A DNA stretch of 32,691 bases from Candidatus Uhrbacteria bacterium RIFCSPLOWO2_01_FULL_47_17 (GCA_001791305.1 MGEI01000005.1:113845-146535); one strand, 5' to 3'. Shown: positions 18,793-27,262, numbered from the stretch's first letter. Notes: generated from the letters alone by a model not told the origin. Made by a program: numbers and translations.

Positions 18793-18821
18793 AGACTATC
18801 ATAGCATTTTAATCTTGTCAA
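18793..18821 (-). promoter_or_regulatory. Strong sigma70-like promoter for the candidate ncRNA
   Basis: Minus strand TTGACA-N17-TAGTCT. Confidence 0.75.
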
Positions 18822-18941
18822 GGGTTAGCACGCAATTATACACTTTATTGCTAAATTTAGTTAAATAAACTGTAAAGTTTTGTCAAACAAACAGGAATCC
18901 ATCTTAAGGAATATTCTGTCTGATAGATACTGACAAAATCC

Positions 18942-18970
18942 TTGACAAGAAAAGCATCCTATGATAGAGT
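18942..18970 (+). promoter_or_regulatory. Strong sigma70-like promoter, divergent from the ncRNA promoter
   Basis: TTGACA-N17-TAGAGT. Confidence 0.75.
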
Positions 18971-19132
18971 ACTGCGTTCGCTTAACAACCGAACCGCCAT
19001 ATCAATGGGTATGGTGAAGCGTCGTTTCAACCAAAGCAATGCGCATTATCGAGACCGAAGTCCGGTGCTCGAGATAGGAGTCCGTACAATGCACGGCTAA
19101 AACACACTTGCCTCCGCTTGCGGAGCTGGTAC

Positions 19133-19387
19133 ATGGTTCATTGTCAGGACAGAAAACAACCCGCCTTATCAAAAGGCTTACCGAAGGAAGAGGTTACCCG
19201 TGCCGAATGTGTTTCAAGTGTTGATCGCTGGTTCGATGACATCGCTTCGTTCTCGACCGCGATTTCACGCGCGCGCTCAAGCAAGTTTGCATGCACAACA
19301 TGCGCGCAACACGTCGATCTCGCTCGCGCAATCTGCGAACGCGAGTTCGAAGGAGCGGTACTAACCTTTACCGGAGGTGGCCGATGA
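19133..19387 (+). CDS. Possible small Cys-containing protein
   Basis: ORF 'MVHCQDRK...FACTTCAQHVDLARAICEREFEGAVLTFTGGGR' downstream of the promoter; no clear SD, so the transcript may be noncoding. Confidence 0.35.
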   Translation: MVHCQDRKQPALSKGLPKEEVTRAECVSSVDRWFDDIASFSTAISRARSSKFACTTCAQHVDLARAICEREFEGAVLTFTGGGR

Positions 19388-19534
19388 ACGGCTGACGGAC
19401 GCGGGCACGCCGACGGTAACAACGCCTCGCTGCGCGCGAGAAACGATTACCGTCCGGCGATGACCTGCGCACCATCCGAAAAGGAAGACCGCGCGCATCT
19501 CTGACGATGCACAAGACGACAATAGCGACTTTCT

Positions 19535-19566
19535 TAGCACCCACTCTCTCGGGTGCTACTTTTTTT
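19535..19566 (+). terminator. Intrinsic terminator of the 18977-19566 transcript
   Basis: AGCACCC-actctctc-GGGTGCT-ACTTTTTTT. Confidence 0.8.
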
Positions 19567-19576
19567 GAAACAGAAA

Positions 19577-19608
19577 ACCCCGACACGTCGTCGGGGTTCT
19601 TTTTATTT
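19577..19608. terminator. Terminator, bidirectional in principle
   Basis: ACCCCGAC-acgtc-GTCGGGGT flanked by A- and T-rich tracts. Confidence 0.7.
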
Positions 19609-20343
19609 TTTATGATTTAGCCATGCCGCAGCAAAGAGAACACGCGCCGTATCTGCGAAAGAATCACTTTCAATAATAATCGCCATCACTTTTCCAACGA
19701 ACGCGACGAACGCAACACGATTGCCGTAAATCCAGATATCTCCATGAAAATCCCCAAGCTCGTTTGGAAGCTGACAATATTCTACATGCTCACGTGGTTC
19801 GCGCTTCAACGTTCCTCTGTGCAAAATACGTGTTTTGATTTTGGACGGATCAACAACTTTTCTGACTTCCACCAAATAGTCGTTATCCAATTTTTCAAAC
19901 ACATCATCCATGTTTGCCACTTCATCAACACGCTTTGGATTTACATCCGCAACGTCATTAAACAGAGCAAAGAGGGCTTCTCGTCCTTCATAAAATCGAA
20001 CAGCTGGACGTTCTCCCCCTCCAAGCATTTTCATTTCTGGTAACAAACGTTGTAGATCCTCAAGCTTCGAAGACATGTTTTCCACCGAGTCTTTGAAATG
20101 TTTATACGCACGCTCTGGATCTTCCGCAGAGAAGAATCGTTTCTTTCCACGTAAAAAACTAGAGAGCAAATTGCGCTTTTGCAAAGACTCAATCGCTTCA
20201 TACGCAGCCGTTCTCGATATACGAGCTTTCTTTGCAATCTCTTGAACAGACGTTGGTCCAAGTTCAAAACTTGCAAGGTAAACTTGCGTTTCTGTTTTGG
20301 AGAGTCCGAGCGAGGTGAGAAGTTTGAGAAAATCTGTTGCCAT
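19603..20343 (-). CDS. TrmB-family transcriptional regulator
   Basis: 'LKLLTSLGLSKTETQVYLASFELGPTSVQEIAKKARISRTAAYEAIESLQKRNLLS' TrmB-type wHTH. Confidence 0.85.
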   Translation of the reverse strand: MATDFLKLLTSLGLSKTETQVYLASFELGPTSVQEIAKKARISRTAAYEAIESLQKRNLLSSFLRGKKRFFSAEDPERAYKHFKDSVENMSSKLEDLQRLLPEMKMLGGGERPAVRFYEGREALFALFNDVADVNPKRVDEVANMDDVFEKLDNDYLVEVRKVVDPSKIKTRILHRGTLKREPREHVEYCQLPNELGDFHGDIWIYGNRVAFVAFVGKVMAIIIESDSFADTARVLFAAAWLNHKK

Positions 20344-20379
20344 AGTGGATGTATTGTAACACATCGAGTTTATTTTTTC

Positions 20380-21138
20380 TTATATCTTCCCCATTCCCCA
20401 CAACGTCTCAAAAAATTGTCGCTGACTTTCTGCGATTGTTTTACTTCGAAGAGTAATTTTATTTACGGGTGTTCCAAAAATATTGTAGCTGATGCAATCC
20501 GGCCAAATATTCGTATTCACTTCCCCGCCAAATTCACCGGGCAATAAACGAAATTTAAAATTCGGTCGCGTGCTCACGATTTTTTTCAGTTCCTCACGCT
20601 GACTTTCACAACCCATGTAGCGAATCATAATTCGTTTTTTTATGCTTCTATTATTGTATGTGTGAATGTCCTCGCCCATTATTGAATGAAACTTATCGCC
20701 GAGTCCGCCAATAACCAAAAGTTCTGATCCGACTGACGCTTGTTCAAGAAGCTCAAACTCCTGTGCAACGTACGAATCCTGTCCTTGAAAAACCTCGAGT
20801 TGTTGCGGAGCTGGCATGGTGAGCACAGACTGAAGTTGCGAAACAACCGTTTCTGCTGTTCGTCGCTGTTGTTCAATCAAATTGAGCAACACAGAAGGTG
20901 GTTTCGCACTGAATTTTTTGCGTCCATTTTGAATCACATGCTGAACCAACCCTTTTTGTTCAAGCGTTTGAATGGCCTGATACACAAATTGCCCATGAAG
21001 CCCGGATTCCGCGATAATCTTTGAACTTCCAACAAGACCAAGGGAAAGGAGTGCAAGATAAACCAAAGCCTCTTTGGAAGCAAGTCCAAGCCCCAAAAGA
21101 TCCTTTTCCAAATCACTTCGCATTTTTTCATCAATCAT
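20380..21138 (-). CDS. TrmB-family transcriptional regulator
   Basis: 'DLLGLGLASKEALVYLALLSLGLVGSSKIIAESGLHGQFVYQAIQTLEQKGLV'. Confidence 0.82.
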   Translation of the reverse strand: MIDEKMRSDLEKDLLGLGLASKEALVYLALLSLGLVGSSKIIAESGLHGQFVYQAIQTLEQKGLVQHVIQNGRKKFSAKPPSVLLNLIEQQRRTAETVVSQLQSVLTMPAPQQLEVFQGQDSYVAQEFELLEQASVGSELLVIGGLGDKFHSIMGEDIHTYNNRSIKKRIMIRYMGCESQREELKKIVSTRPNFKFRLLPGEFGGEVNTNIWPDCISYNIFGTPVNKITLRSKTIAESQRQFFETLWGMGKI

Positions 21139-21209
21139 ATTTGATGCTTAAAGCATATTTTGGCTAATCTATAACCATACTTTATCATATTTTTCATCAT
21201 CAGTCAAGC

Positions 21210-21238
21210 TTGACAAAAATGTATTTTTTTGATAAAGT
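21210..21238 (+). promoter_or_regulatory. Strong promoter for receiver-like gene 1
   Basis: TTGACA-N17-TAAAGT. Confidence 0.75.
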
Positions 21239-21331
21239 GTCTCTTCAAGAAAGAGAGTGTGATGAAGAGCACACAGCTCACTTGATGGTGGTTCATTCAA
21301 AACGCGGCTCTGTGTCGCATCAGGAGGAACT

Positions 21332-22078
21332 ATGAAAATTCTCGTCATCGAAGATAAAAAGATGCATCAGGATTCGGCTCGGGAAACGCTCAAAGAACAT
21401 GAAGTGACGATCGTTGACTCGTTCGAGGCAGCAACCAAAAAATTGACTAAATACGGACGTTGCAGCGAGCTCGTGAAATCAGGAATGAAATGGGAAGAAG
21501 CGGAAATATATGTCAAAAAACCAGTTTACGATACGGTTCTTACAGATATGAATTTGCCCATGGACAAGGAGAGTCTTGCCCCTGAAGTCTTCAATTCAAC
21601 CGAGCAGGTTCCATATGGATTTGTCCTCGCGCTTCTTGCTGCAGCACATGGGGCAAAGTACATCGCGATGCTGACGGATACTAATCATCACCAAGGCGCA
21701 ATGAGTGCAGCGATTGATTGCATCGCCCCGGCATACTATGTGTGGTACTCTGCAGAAAATCGTGAAAAACCAAAGGTTTTTCATATCAATAACGCTGTAG
21801 CTATTTTTGTCCACACACCTTTCTTTGAAGACAAATTCCCGGACTCTGACTGCGATCGTTGTAAGGATGGACTCTGTGAATTCTGCAATGGCACGCTTAC
21901 GAAATACAACGATTATGAGAGTCGTAACGAACCTTGTTGGTGCACGCGCGAGGATAAAAAACATCTCGTTGGAAAATGTTCCCAATGTCACGGAACGCTC
22001 AAATACACGAAAGAAGTAAGGATGCGCAAGGACTGGGGACGTGTCTTGAACGATCTCATGCAATACACGTCAAAATAA
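21332..22078 (+). CDS. Receiver-like protein with C-terminal Cys-rich zinc-ribbon-like segment
   Basis: 'MKILVIEDKKMHQDSARETL...DTVLTDMNLP' CheY-like; 'CDRCKDGLCEFCNG...CWC...CSQCHG'. SD AGGAGGAACT. Confidence 0.75.
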   Translation: MKILVIEDKKMHQDSARETLKEHEVTIVDSFEAATKKLTKYGRCSELVKSGMKWEEAEIYVKKPVYDTVLTDMNLPMDKESLAPEVFNSTEQVPYGFVLALLAAAHGAKYIAMLTDTNHHQGAMSAAIDCIAPAYYVWYSAENREKPKVFHINNAVAIFVHTPFFEDKFPDSDCDRCKDGLCEFCNGTLTKYNDYESRNEPCWCTREDKKHLVGKCSQCHGTLKYTKEVRMRKDWGRVLNDLMQYTSK

Positions 22079-22085
22079 AACTCTT

Positions 22086-22115
22086 GCCCGTCGTCTAAAA
22101 AACGACGGGCTTTCC
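22086..22115 (+). terminator. Intrinsic terminator
   Basis: GCCCGTCGT-ctaaaaa-ACGACGGGC-TTT. Confidence 0.75.
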
Positions 22116-22118
22116 CTT

Positions 22119-22952
22119 TTATTTTTTCTTCTTCGCACTCTTCAAAAAATTCTGTTTGGTCACAATCGATCTCCCTAATTTTTTCTCAAGCTCTATTCTC
22201 GCCCCTTTTGCAATTCCCCCACCATCTTTTGCGGCAATTTTATTTTGATGTATTCCCTCTGCTTTATCAACTTCCGCAATGGCTCTTGTCGAGAGCTCAG
22301 CAAGCGCTGTAAAAATAATCTCGGCTTCGCTCATGTGATCTCGAAGGTTCTGTGTTTTCAATCCTTTTAGATTCTTATGTTCTTTCACAGACAACCCAGC
22401 CCATTCGGAATGGATCACATTTGTAAGAATCGCAAACTCCTCACCCTTTTTGATTCCGTGTTCACCCCAATAATCCGTAAGTTTATTACGCGTCTCTTGT
22501 CCCATCATGCGTTGCTGAATCCATTTCTCACTGCGCCCGTGTTTTAACCAGTTTTCTCGAGCACGATTAATAGACTGTTCCGGATCTGCGATTTCTTGAA
22601 TACGCTCGTAACCAACTTTCGCCAGCCAAAGCTTGATAGGTTCCGCTTTTTTGGATGGAACCGACTGAACTAATCGAAAAATGGTTTCAACATCAGCAGC
22701 ATCAGTCAAATATTTCTTTCCATCAGCCGATTCTAATTTCAGTAGGTTACATTTTGTAACCGACTCACTTCCTTCATTCTTTAAACGATTTTTAAGAACT
22801 TTCCAGTAATTTCTGGCAGCTTGAAAATCCTTTTGTTCAATAAGCGCTCCCACAATATCAACGACCGAGAAAAACCAGGTTTCGGTTTTCTCATCATAGA
22901 CTCGACGAATTTGATGATCCTCAAAAAACGTTGGGGTATTTGGCATAGGCAT
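22119..22952 (-). CDS. Bro-N/DinD-like protein
   Basis: 'VRRVYDEKTETWFFSVVDIVGAL'-type Bro-N region and 'SKKAEPIKLWLAKVGYERIQEI...NLKGLKTQNLRDHM'. ORF open to 23021; ATG placed at MPMPNT by comparison with the paralog. Confidence 0.8.
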   Translation of the reverse strand: MPMPNTPTFFEDHQIRRVYDEKTETWFFSVVDIVGALIEQKDFQAARNYWKVLKNRLKNEGSESVTKCNLLKLESADGKKYLTDAADVETIFRLVQSVPSKKAEPIKLWLAKVGYERIQEIADPEQSINRARENWLKHGRSEKWIQQRMMGQETRNKLTDYWGEHGIKKGEEFAILTNVIHSEWAGLSVKEHKNLKGLKTQNLRDHMSEAEIIFTALAELSTRAIAEVDKAEGIHQNKIAAKDGGGIAKGARIELEKKLGRSIVTKQNFLKSAKKKK

Positions 22953-23128
22953 TATGTTAATTGGCTTAAATTTCAACCGGTGACAAATTGTCACCGACTT
23001 ATTTTTTATTCGACCCATCAAGCTCTATCGAAGAATCCCATTGTTCGTTGCATTCTCTCCCGCATCCCTCGCAGAAGCAAGATCGATGTGGATAACAAAA
23101 TAGACTCACAAATTGTGAGTCTATTTTG

Positions 23129-23929
23129 TTAAATTTTTTCCTCTTTAACCTCTCCTTTCTTCACCTCCAAATCCGTCCAAATTCCTTTAAACACTTCGCG
23201 CATGTTTTGCGCGAGCACAGCATCGTGAATTTCGACTAAATAGTTTGGCGATTGCGTTAAAACAATCGACACGATGTAATCCCCCATGATCCAAAGCGTG
23301 GCAGAAAATTGAATCGTGTCTTTCCAAAATGCGATGTTGCGATTTTTATAATTCTTTGCCGCCATCTCTTGTTCTGCGGCAGAACTGTTGCTAATCAATT
23401 TAAGATCAATGCGATCATCAACACGATTCCAATACCAATCAATCCATTTATTGTGCTTCTCAACAAAAAGTTGTTCTTGAAATCCCCAATAACCAAAATC
23501 CCCTTTTAAAATACTTGCATCCCATTCATCCGCGCGTTGATACATAAAATGTTCAATGCGATCTTCCGTCACAAACTGAATTTTTGGAATCACGTAATCC
23601 GCGGTCTCCGCAATCTTTGCGAGTTCATCAATAACCGAATTCGCTGCCGCCTCTTTTTTCTTTAATTGATCCGCCTCGTCTTTCATGAGTAATTTAATGT
23701 TTTCTGTGGGGGCAATATGAAACAAACGTTTTTGCGTACCCAAATCTTCCACAACCAATCCTTTGGCAATGAGTTGCTTCAAAATACTGTAAACCGTTGT
23801 ACGGTTCATCTTGGCAGAACGAGCCAAATCAGCTGCTGTGGCCTTCCCTGTTTTAGACAGCTTCAAAAACACAGAGGTTTCCGATTCCGTAAAGCCAAGT
23901 GTTTCCAATGGTTTTGTGAGATCTAACAT
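23129..23929 (-). CDS. TrmB-family transcriptional regulator
   Basis: 'LETLGFTESETSVFLKLSKTGKATAADLARSAKMNRTTVYSILKQLIAKGLVVE'. Confidence 0.85.
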   Translation of the reverse strand: MLDLTKPLETLGFTESETSVFLKLSKTGKATAADLARSAKMNRTTVYSILKQLIAKGLVVEDLGTQKRLFHIAPTENIKLLMKDEADQLKKKEAAANSVIDELAKIAETADYVIPKIQFVTEDRIEHFMYQRADEWDASILKGDFGYWGFQEQLFVEKHNKWIDWYWNRVDDRIDLKLISNSSAAEQEMAAKNYKNRNIAFWKDTIQFSATLWIMGDYIVSIVLTQSPNYLVEIHDAVLAQNMREVFKGIWTDLEVKKGEVKEEKI

Positions 23930-24013
23930 GCATAAATCATACCATGTTGTCGAAGCTTCGTCAACACTTTCAGTATTTAAGCTTAGTTTAGATAAAATAC
24001 GAACGGTGATCTA

Positions 24014-24042
24014 TTGACAAAAAGTCTAAATTCTGGTATACT
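24014..24042 (+). promoter_or_regulatory. Strong promoter for cassette 2
   Basis: TTGACA-N17-TATACT. Confidence 0.8.
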
Positions 24043-24265
24043 GTGTACATGAGGATGAGGACAGCAAAGAGATCGCCCTTCACAACTTACTGACGAGGAG
24101 AGAACACGCCTTATCCGTGGCCAAAACGATAAGAACAAAAAAAGCTGATGATTTGCTGTATCTCCCCCAGATATTCCAAGCCATGAGCTTTTTTGCTTGA
24201 ATCGCCAAAGGGTTGGCGGTTTAATCGAAGAAGGTTCCAAACGAACAATCAAAACTGGAGAAAAA

Positions 24266-24571
24266 ATGAGCGAGAAAAAACTTTCTGAATCAGAAATTGA
24301 GAACATCATCGGTGCGACGGCCGACTATTGTCTCTATGCCTTCGATATTCTCCTCGACTCGGTATCGGCGGCTAAAATTGCAATGGCCCTCTGCCAAGAC
24401 CGAGACTTTCGGTGGGTTCATGACGATGACCAATTTTGTTTAGAATTTTTGCGCGGAGGAAATGTTATTTCTCTCTCGCGTATGGTGCCGGATGGACCTT
24501 TTGCGGTCACAAACACCAAAATGACCAACGAACTGAATGCATACATAAAGGAGCAGGCACAAAATCTGTAG
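24266..24571 (+). CDS. Small protein, unknown
   Basis: 'MSEKKLSESEIENIIGATADYCLYAFDIL...'; GGAG upstream; followed by a terminator. Confidence 0.6.
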   Translation: MSEKKLSESEIENIIGATADYCLYAFDILLDSVSAAKIAMALCQDRDFRWVHDDDQFCLEFLRGGNVISLSRMVPDGPFAVTNTKMTNELNAYIKEQAQNL

Positions 24572-24587
24572 ACCTAAAATCAAACTC

Positions 24588-24622
24588 GCCCGTCGTCGCT
24601 TCACAACGACGGGCCCTTTCTT
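24588..24622 (+). terminator. Intrinsic terminator with the same arms as the one at 22086
   Basis: GCCCGTCGT-cgcttcaca-ACGACGGGC. Confidence 0.65.
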
Positions 24623-24695
24623 CCACAGATCAACAATGGGTTGGTCGATGGAAAATGGGTTCAATGAGCGATCATAAATCGCCAAGGGAGTTATC

Positions 24696-25346
24696 ATGAA
24701 AAATCTCATCAAGATTCTGGTGATCGAAGATCGTGCAAATCACATCGCGGACGCAAAACAAATGTTCGAAGACGTGAAGAGCAATCTGCCGGTCGAGTTC
24801 GAAGTTCTATACGCAGTAAATCTGGCGAGCGCGATGTCGCTCATTGCGAATGTCGACTGCGTCATGACGGATGTATTTTTTCCAGACGTGATTGACGGTG
24901 AGGAAAAGCCGAATGGGCAAACCATTGTGGAACATTGCCTCAACATGGAGAAACCCGTCGTTTGGGTCACGTCGACATATCACCACAGTAAGAAAACACA
25001 GCCCCTGTACGCTTGGGGGCGTATTCGTGGAATTTGTTTGTTCGACTGCTCTGTGGGTACCCACAACAACGATAGCGAAGGAGAACACAAGTTGTGGAAA
25101 GAGGCACTTTTCGGCCTGCTCTCGATTATGATCGGACTCGAAATGAAACTTTACATGTACAAATACGATCTCCACCATGCACAAGGAATCGTGTTGATGC
25201 AGGTGGAAGGAGAAAACGATACTAGTAGGCCCGGCCCCCTCAGGGGCACGAACATGATTCAACGATATCTTGCAATGCCCGTGAAAAACGACTTCCTCAT
25301 CTATCGAGTTGTTCACAAAATGCAAGAACTCGGTTTCAACATGTAA
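24696..25346 (+). CDS. Receiver-like protein 2
   Basis: 'IKILVIEDRANHIADAKQMF...DCVMTDVFFPD...VVWVTSTYHHSKKT'; GGGAG upstream. Confidence 0.7.
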   Translation: MKNLIKILVIEDRANHIADAKQMFEDVKSNLPVEFEVLYAVNLASAMSLIANVDCVMTDVFFPDVIDGEEKPNGQTIVEHCLNMEKPVVWVTSTYHHSKKTQPLYAWGRIRGICLFDCSVGTHNNDSEGEHKLWKEALFGLLSIMIGLEMKLYMYKYDLHHAQGIVLMQVEGENDTSRPGPLRGTNMIQRYLAMPVKNDFLIYRVVHKMQELGFNM

Positions 25347-25360
25347 TCAATCCCCTCTCA

Positions 25361-25390
25361 CCCCTCGTCATTGGATATGACAAGGGGTTT
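25361..25390 (+). terminator. Intrinsic terminator
   Basis: CCCCTCGTCA-ttgga-TATGACAAGGGG-TTTTT. Confidence 0.75.
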
Positions 25391-25396
25391 TTCTTT

Positions 25397-26230
25397 TTAT
25401 TTTTTCTTCTTCGCACTCTTCAAAAAATTCTGTTTGGTCACAATCGATCTCCCCAATTTTTTCTCGAGTTGCCTGCGCGCACCACCCGCAATATCACCTC
25501 CCGCTTTTGCATCTGATTTAAGTTTTGTAACACCTTTCGAATCTTCATTCCTGTGAATCTCAGTCGTTGCCCGCTCGCCAAGCATGTTAAAGATCAACTC
25601 GAGTTCCTCCATGTGATCACGCAAATTCTCACGCTTCAATCCTTTTAACTTCTTGTATTCTTTTGGGGTTACGCCGAATGTGGCTTTTGAAATTTCCGCT
25701 GTCAGAATCTCATAATCTCTTCCCTCTTCTGCCCCACGCTGTTTCCATTCGTCTGTGAGTTCTTCGCGAATGACAATCCCACGCATGCGTTTTTCGATCC
25801 ATGCATCTGGATAGCCCTTCAATTTATAGAGCATCCGCGTTCGTTTGGTAGCAAGCTCCGGATTCTCAATTTCTTGTACACGCTCATACCCAACTTTTGC
25901 GAGCCAGCGTTTAAACGGTTCAGCCTTGGGTGACGGGATAGATTGAATGATGCGGAATATCCCTTCTATGTTGGCACAATCTGTTTCATACATCTTTCCA
26001 TCTGTTGACTTGAGTTTCAGTTGTTTACAAATTGTAAACAACTGAATTTTTTCCTCTTTATCAAGTCGATTTTTCATCACACCCCAATAAATACGAGGAT
26101 TACCTGTCTCGGTTAATGCCTCAACCACATCTACAACCGAAAACCACCATTCGTTTTCATGAATGATCTTGCGAATTTGTTTACCTTTGAATAAAACGAT
26201 CTTGGAATCGAGAGTGTTTGGCATAGGCAT
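25397..26230 (-). CDS. Bro-N/DinD-like protein, paralog of 22119..22952
   Basis: Shared 'MPMPNT', 'SPKAEPFKRWLAKVGYERVQEI' and identical C-terminus 'KKLGRSIVTKQNFLKSAKKKK'. Confidence 0.8.
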   Translation of the reverse strand: MPMPNTLDSKIVLFKGKQIRKIIHENEWWFSVVDVVEALTETGNPRIYWGVMKNRLDKEEKIQLFTICKQLKLKSTDGKMYETDCANIEGIFRIIQSIPSPKAEPFKRWLAKVGYERVQEIENPELATKRTRMLYKLKGYPDAWIEKRMRGIVIREELTDEWKQRGAEEGRDYEILTAEISKATFGVTPKEYKKLKGLKRENLRDHMEELELIFNMLGERATTEIHRNEDSKGVTKLKSDAKAGGDIAGGARRQLEKKLGRSIVTKQNFLKSAKKKK

Positions 26231-26372
26231 GCGGTAAGTGAATAAAATGTTTGTATGATTAAAAGTTCTATCGAGCAATTCCATTATTCGTTGCATTCTG
26301 TTCCTGTGTGTTTAAGAAAACAAGATTCGTGTGGATAACAAAACAAACCGGTCATGGTCTGTTTTGTTAAAA

Positions 26373-27152
26373 TTACACATTCGTCTTCGATGCAAATGAA
26401 AATAATCCGTCAAATATCGCTGTGAGCGCCTGCGTGATCGATTCATGCTGAATTGTCATAACCAATTTCAATTGCGGAAACACGAATGCGATTGTGTTTC
26501 CGTAAATAAGAAACATATCTTTGAACGGTACAACGGTTTCAGAAATAAATCGCCGATCCCAAATGCGTTTTTGAAACAATGCCATATTCTCCGGTGAAAG
26601 TTTTCTCGCGGGAATCGCCATCGCCTCTGCAGTGAACAATGCCTTTGTTGCAATCTTTCGTTCAACAAGTCGTGAGAACAACGTGTGCCATTGTTCGTCA
26701 TTCCCTAAATCAAATTCTCCTTTCATGGCAACACTTCCTTCAAAAATCCGAAATTGACTTCCGACCGGAAGTGAGCTGATCACATCATAAATTTCATAAA
26801 ATCCTTTTGTGGATTCAGTGATGTGGATGATTGGCGTTTCCGATTCTGCACGATTTAATGCTTCGAGTTGTGGCACAATGGATTTCAAATCCGTTGTGAG
26901 TCGATCAAATTTATCAGCAAATTCTTGCGGAGGGAGGGCGATGATGAGTCGTTTCCCTTTCACGCGTGACTCTTTCAAAATCCCCTTTTCGAGTAAGTTT
27001 GTGATATGAAAATATGCAGCTGTGCGAGTTTTACTAGACTTTTTGGCGATGATGCTCACGGGTGTGGGACCAGCCGCAAGCGCCACAAGATACATTTCTG
27101 CCTCTTGTGGTGAAAGGCCAAATTGAGTCAAAAGGCCTTGCGGTTTGATCAT
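26373..27152 (-). CDS. TrmB-family transcriptional regulator
   Basis: 'LLTQFGLSPQEAEMYLVALAAGPTPVSIIAKKSSKTRTAAYFHITNLLEKGILKES'. Confidence 0.85.
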   Translation of the reverse strand: MIKPQGLLTQFGLSPQEAEMYLVALAAGPTPVSIIAKKSSKTRTAAYFHITNLLEKGILKESRVKGKRLIIALPPQEFADKFDRLTTDLKSIVPQLEALNRAESETPIIHITESTKGFYEIYDVISSLPVGSQFRIFEGSVAMKGEFDLGNDEQWHTLFSRLVERKIATKALFTAEAMAIPARKLSPENMALFQKRIWDRRFISETVVPFKDMFLIYGNTIAFVFPQLKLVMTIQHESITQALTAIFDGLFSFASKTNV

Positions 27153-27262
27153 ATGCCTCTATCATAGCTCATTTTTGTCTATTTGTCAAATAATTTTGTC
27201 AATAAATAAGTGGCTAAATTTAGATGATAAATCAAATTTTTTTTTAAAAGTATCTATATTCA

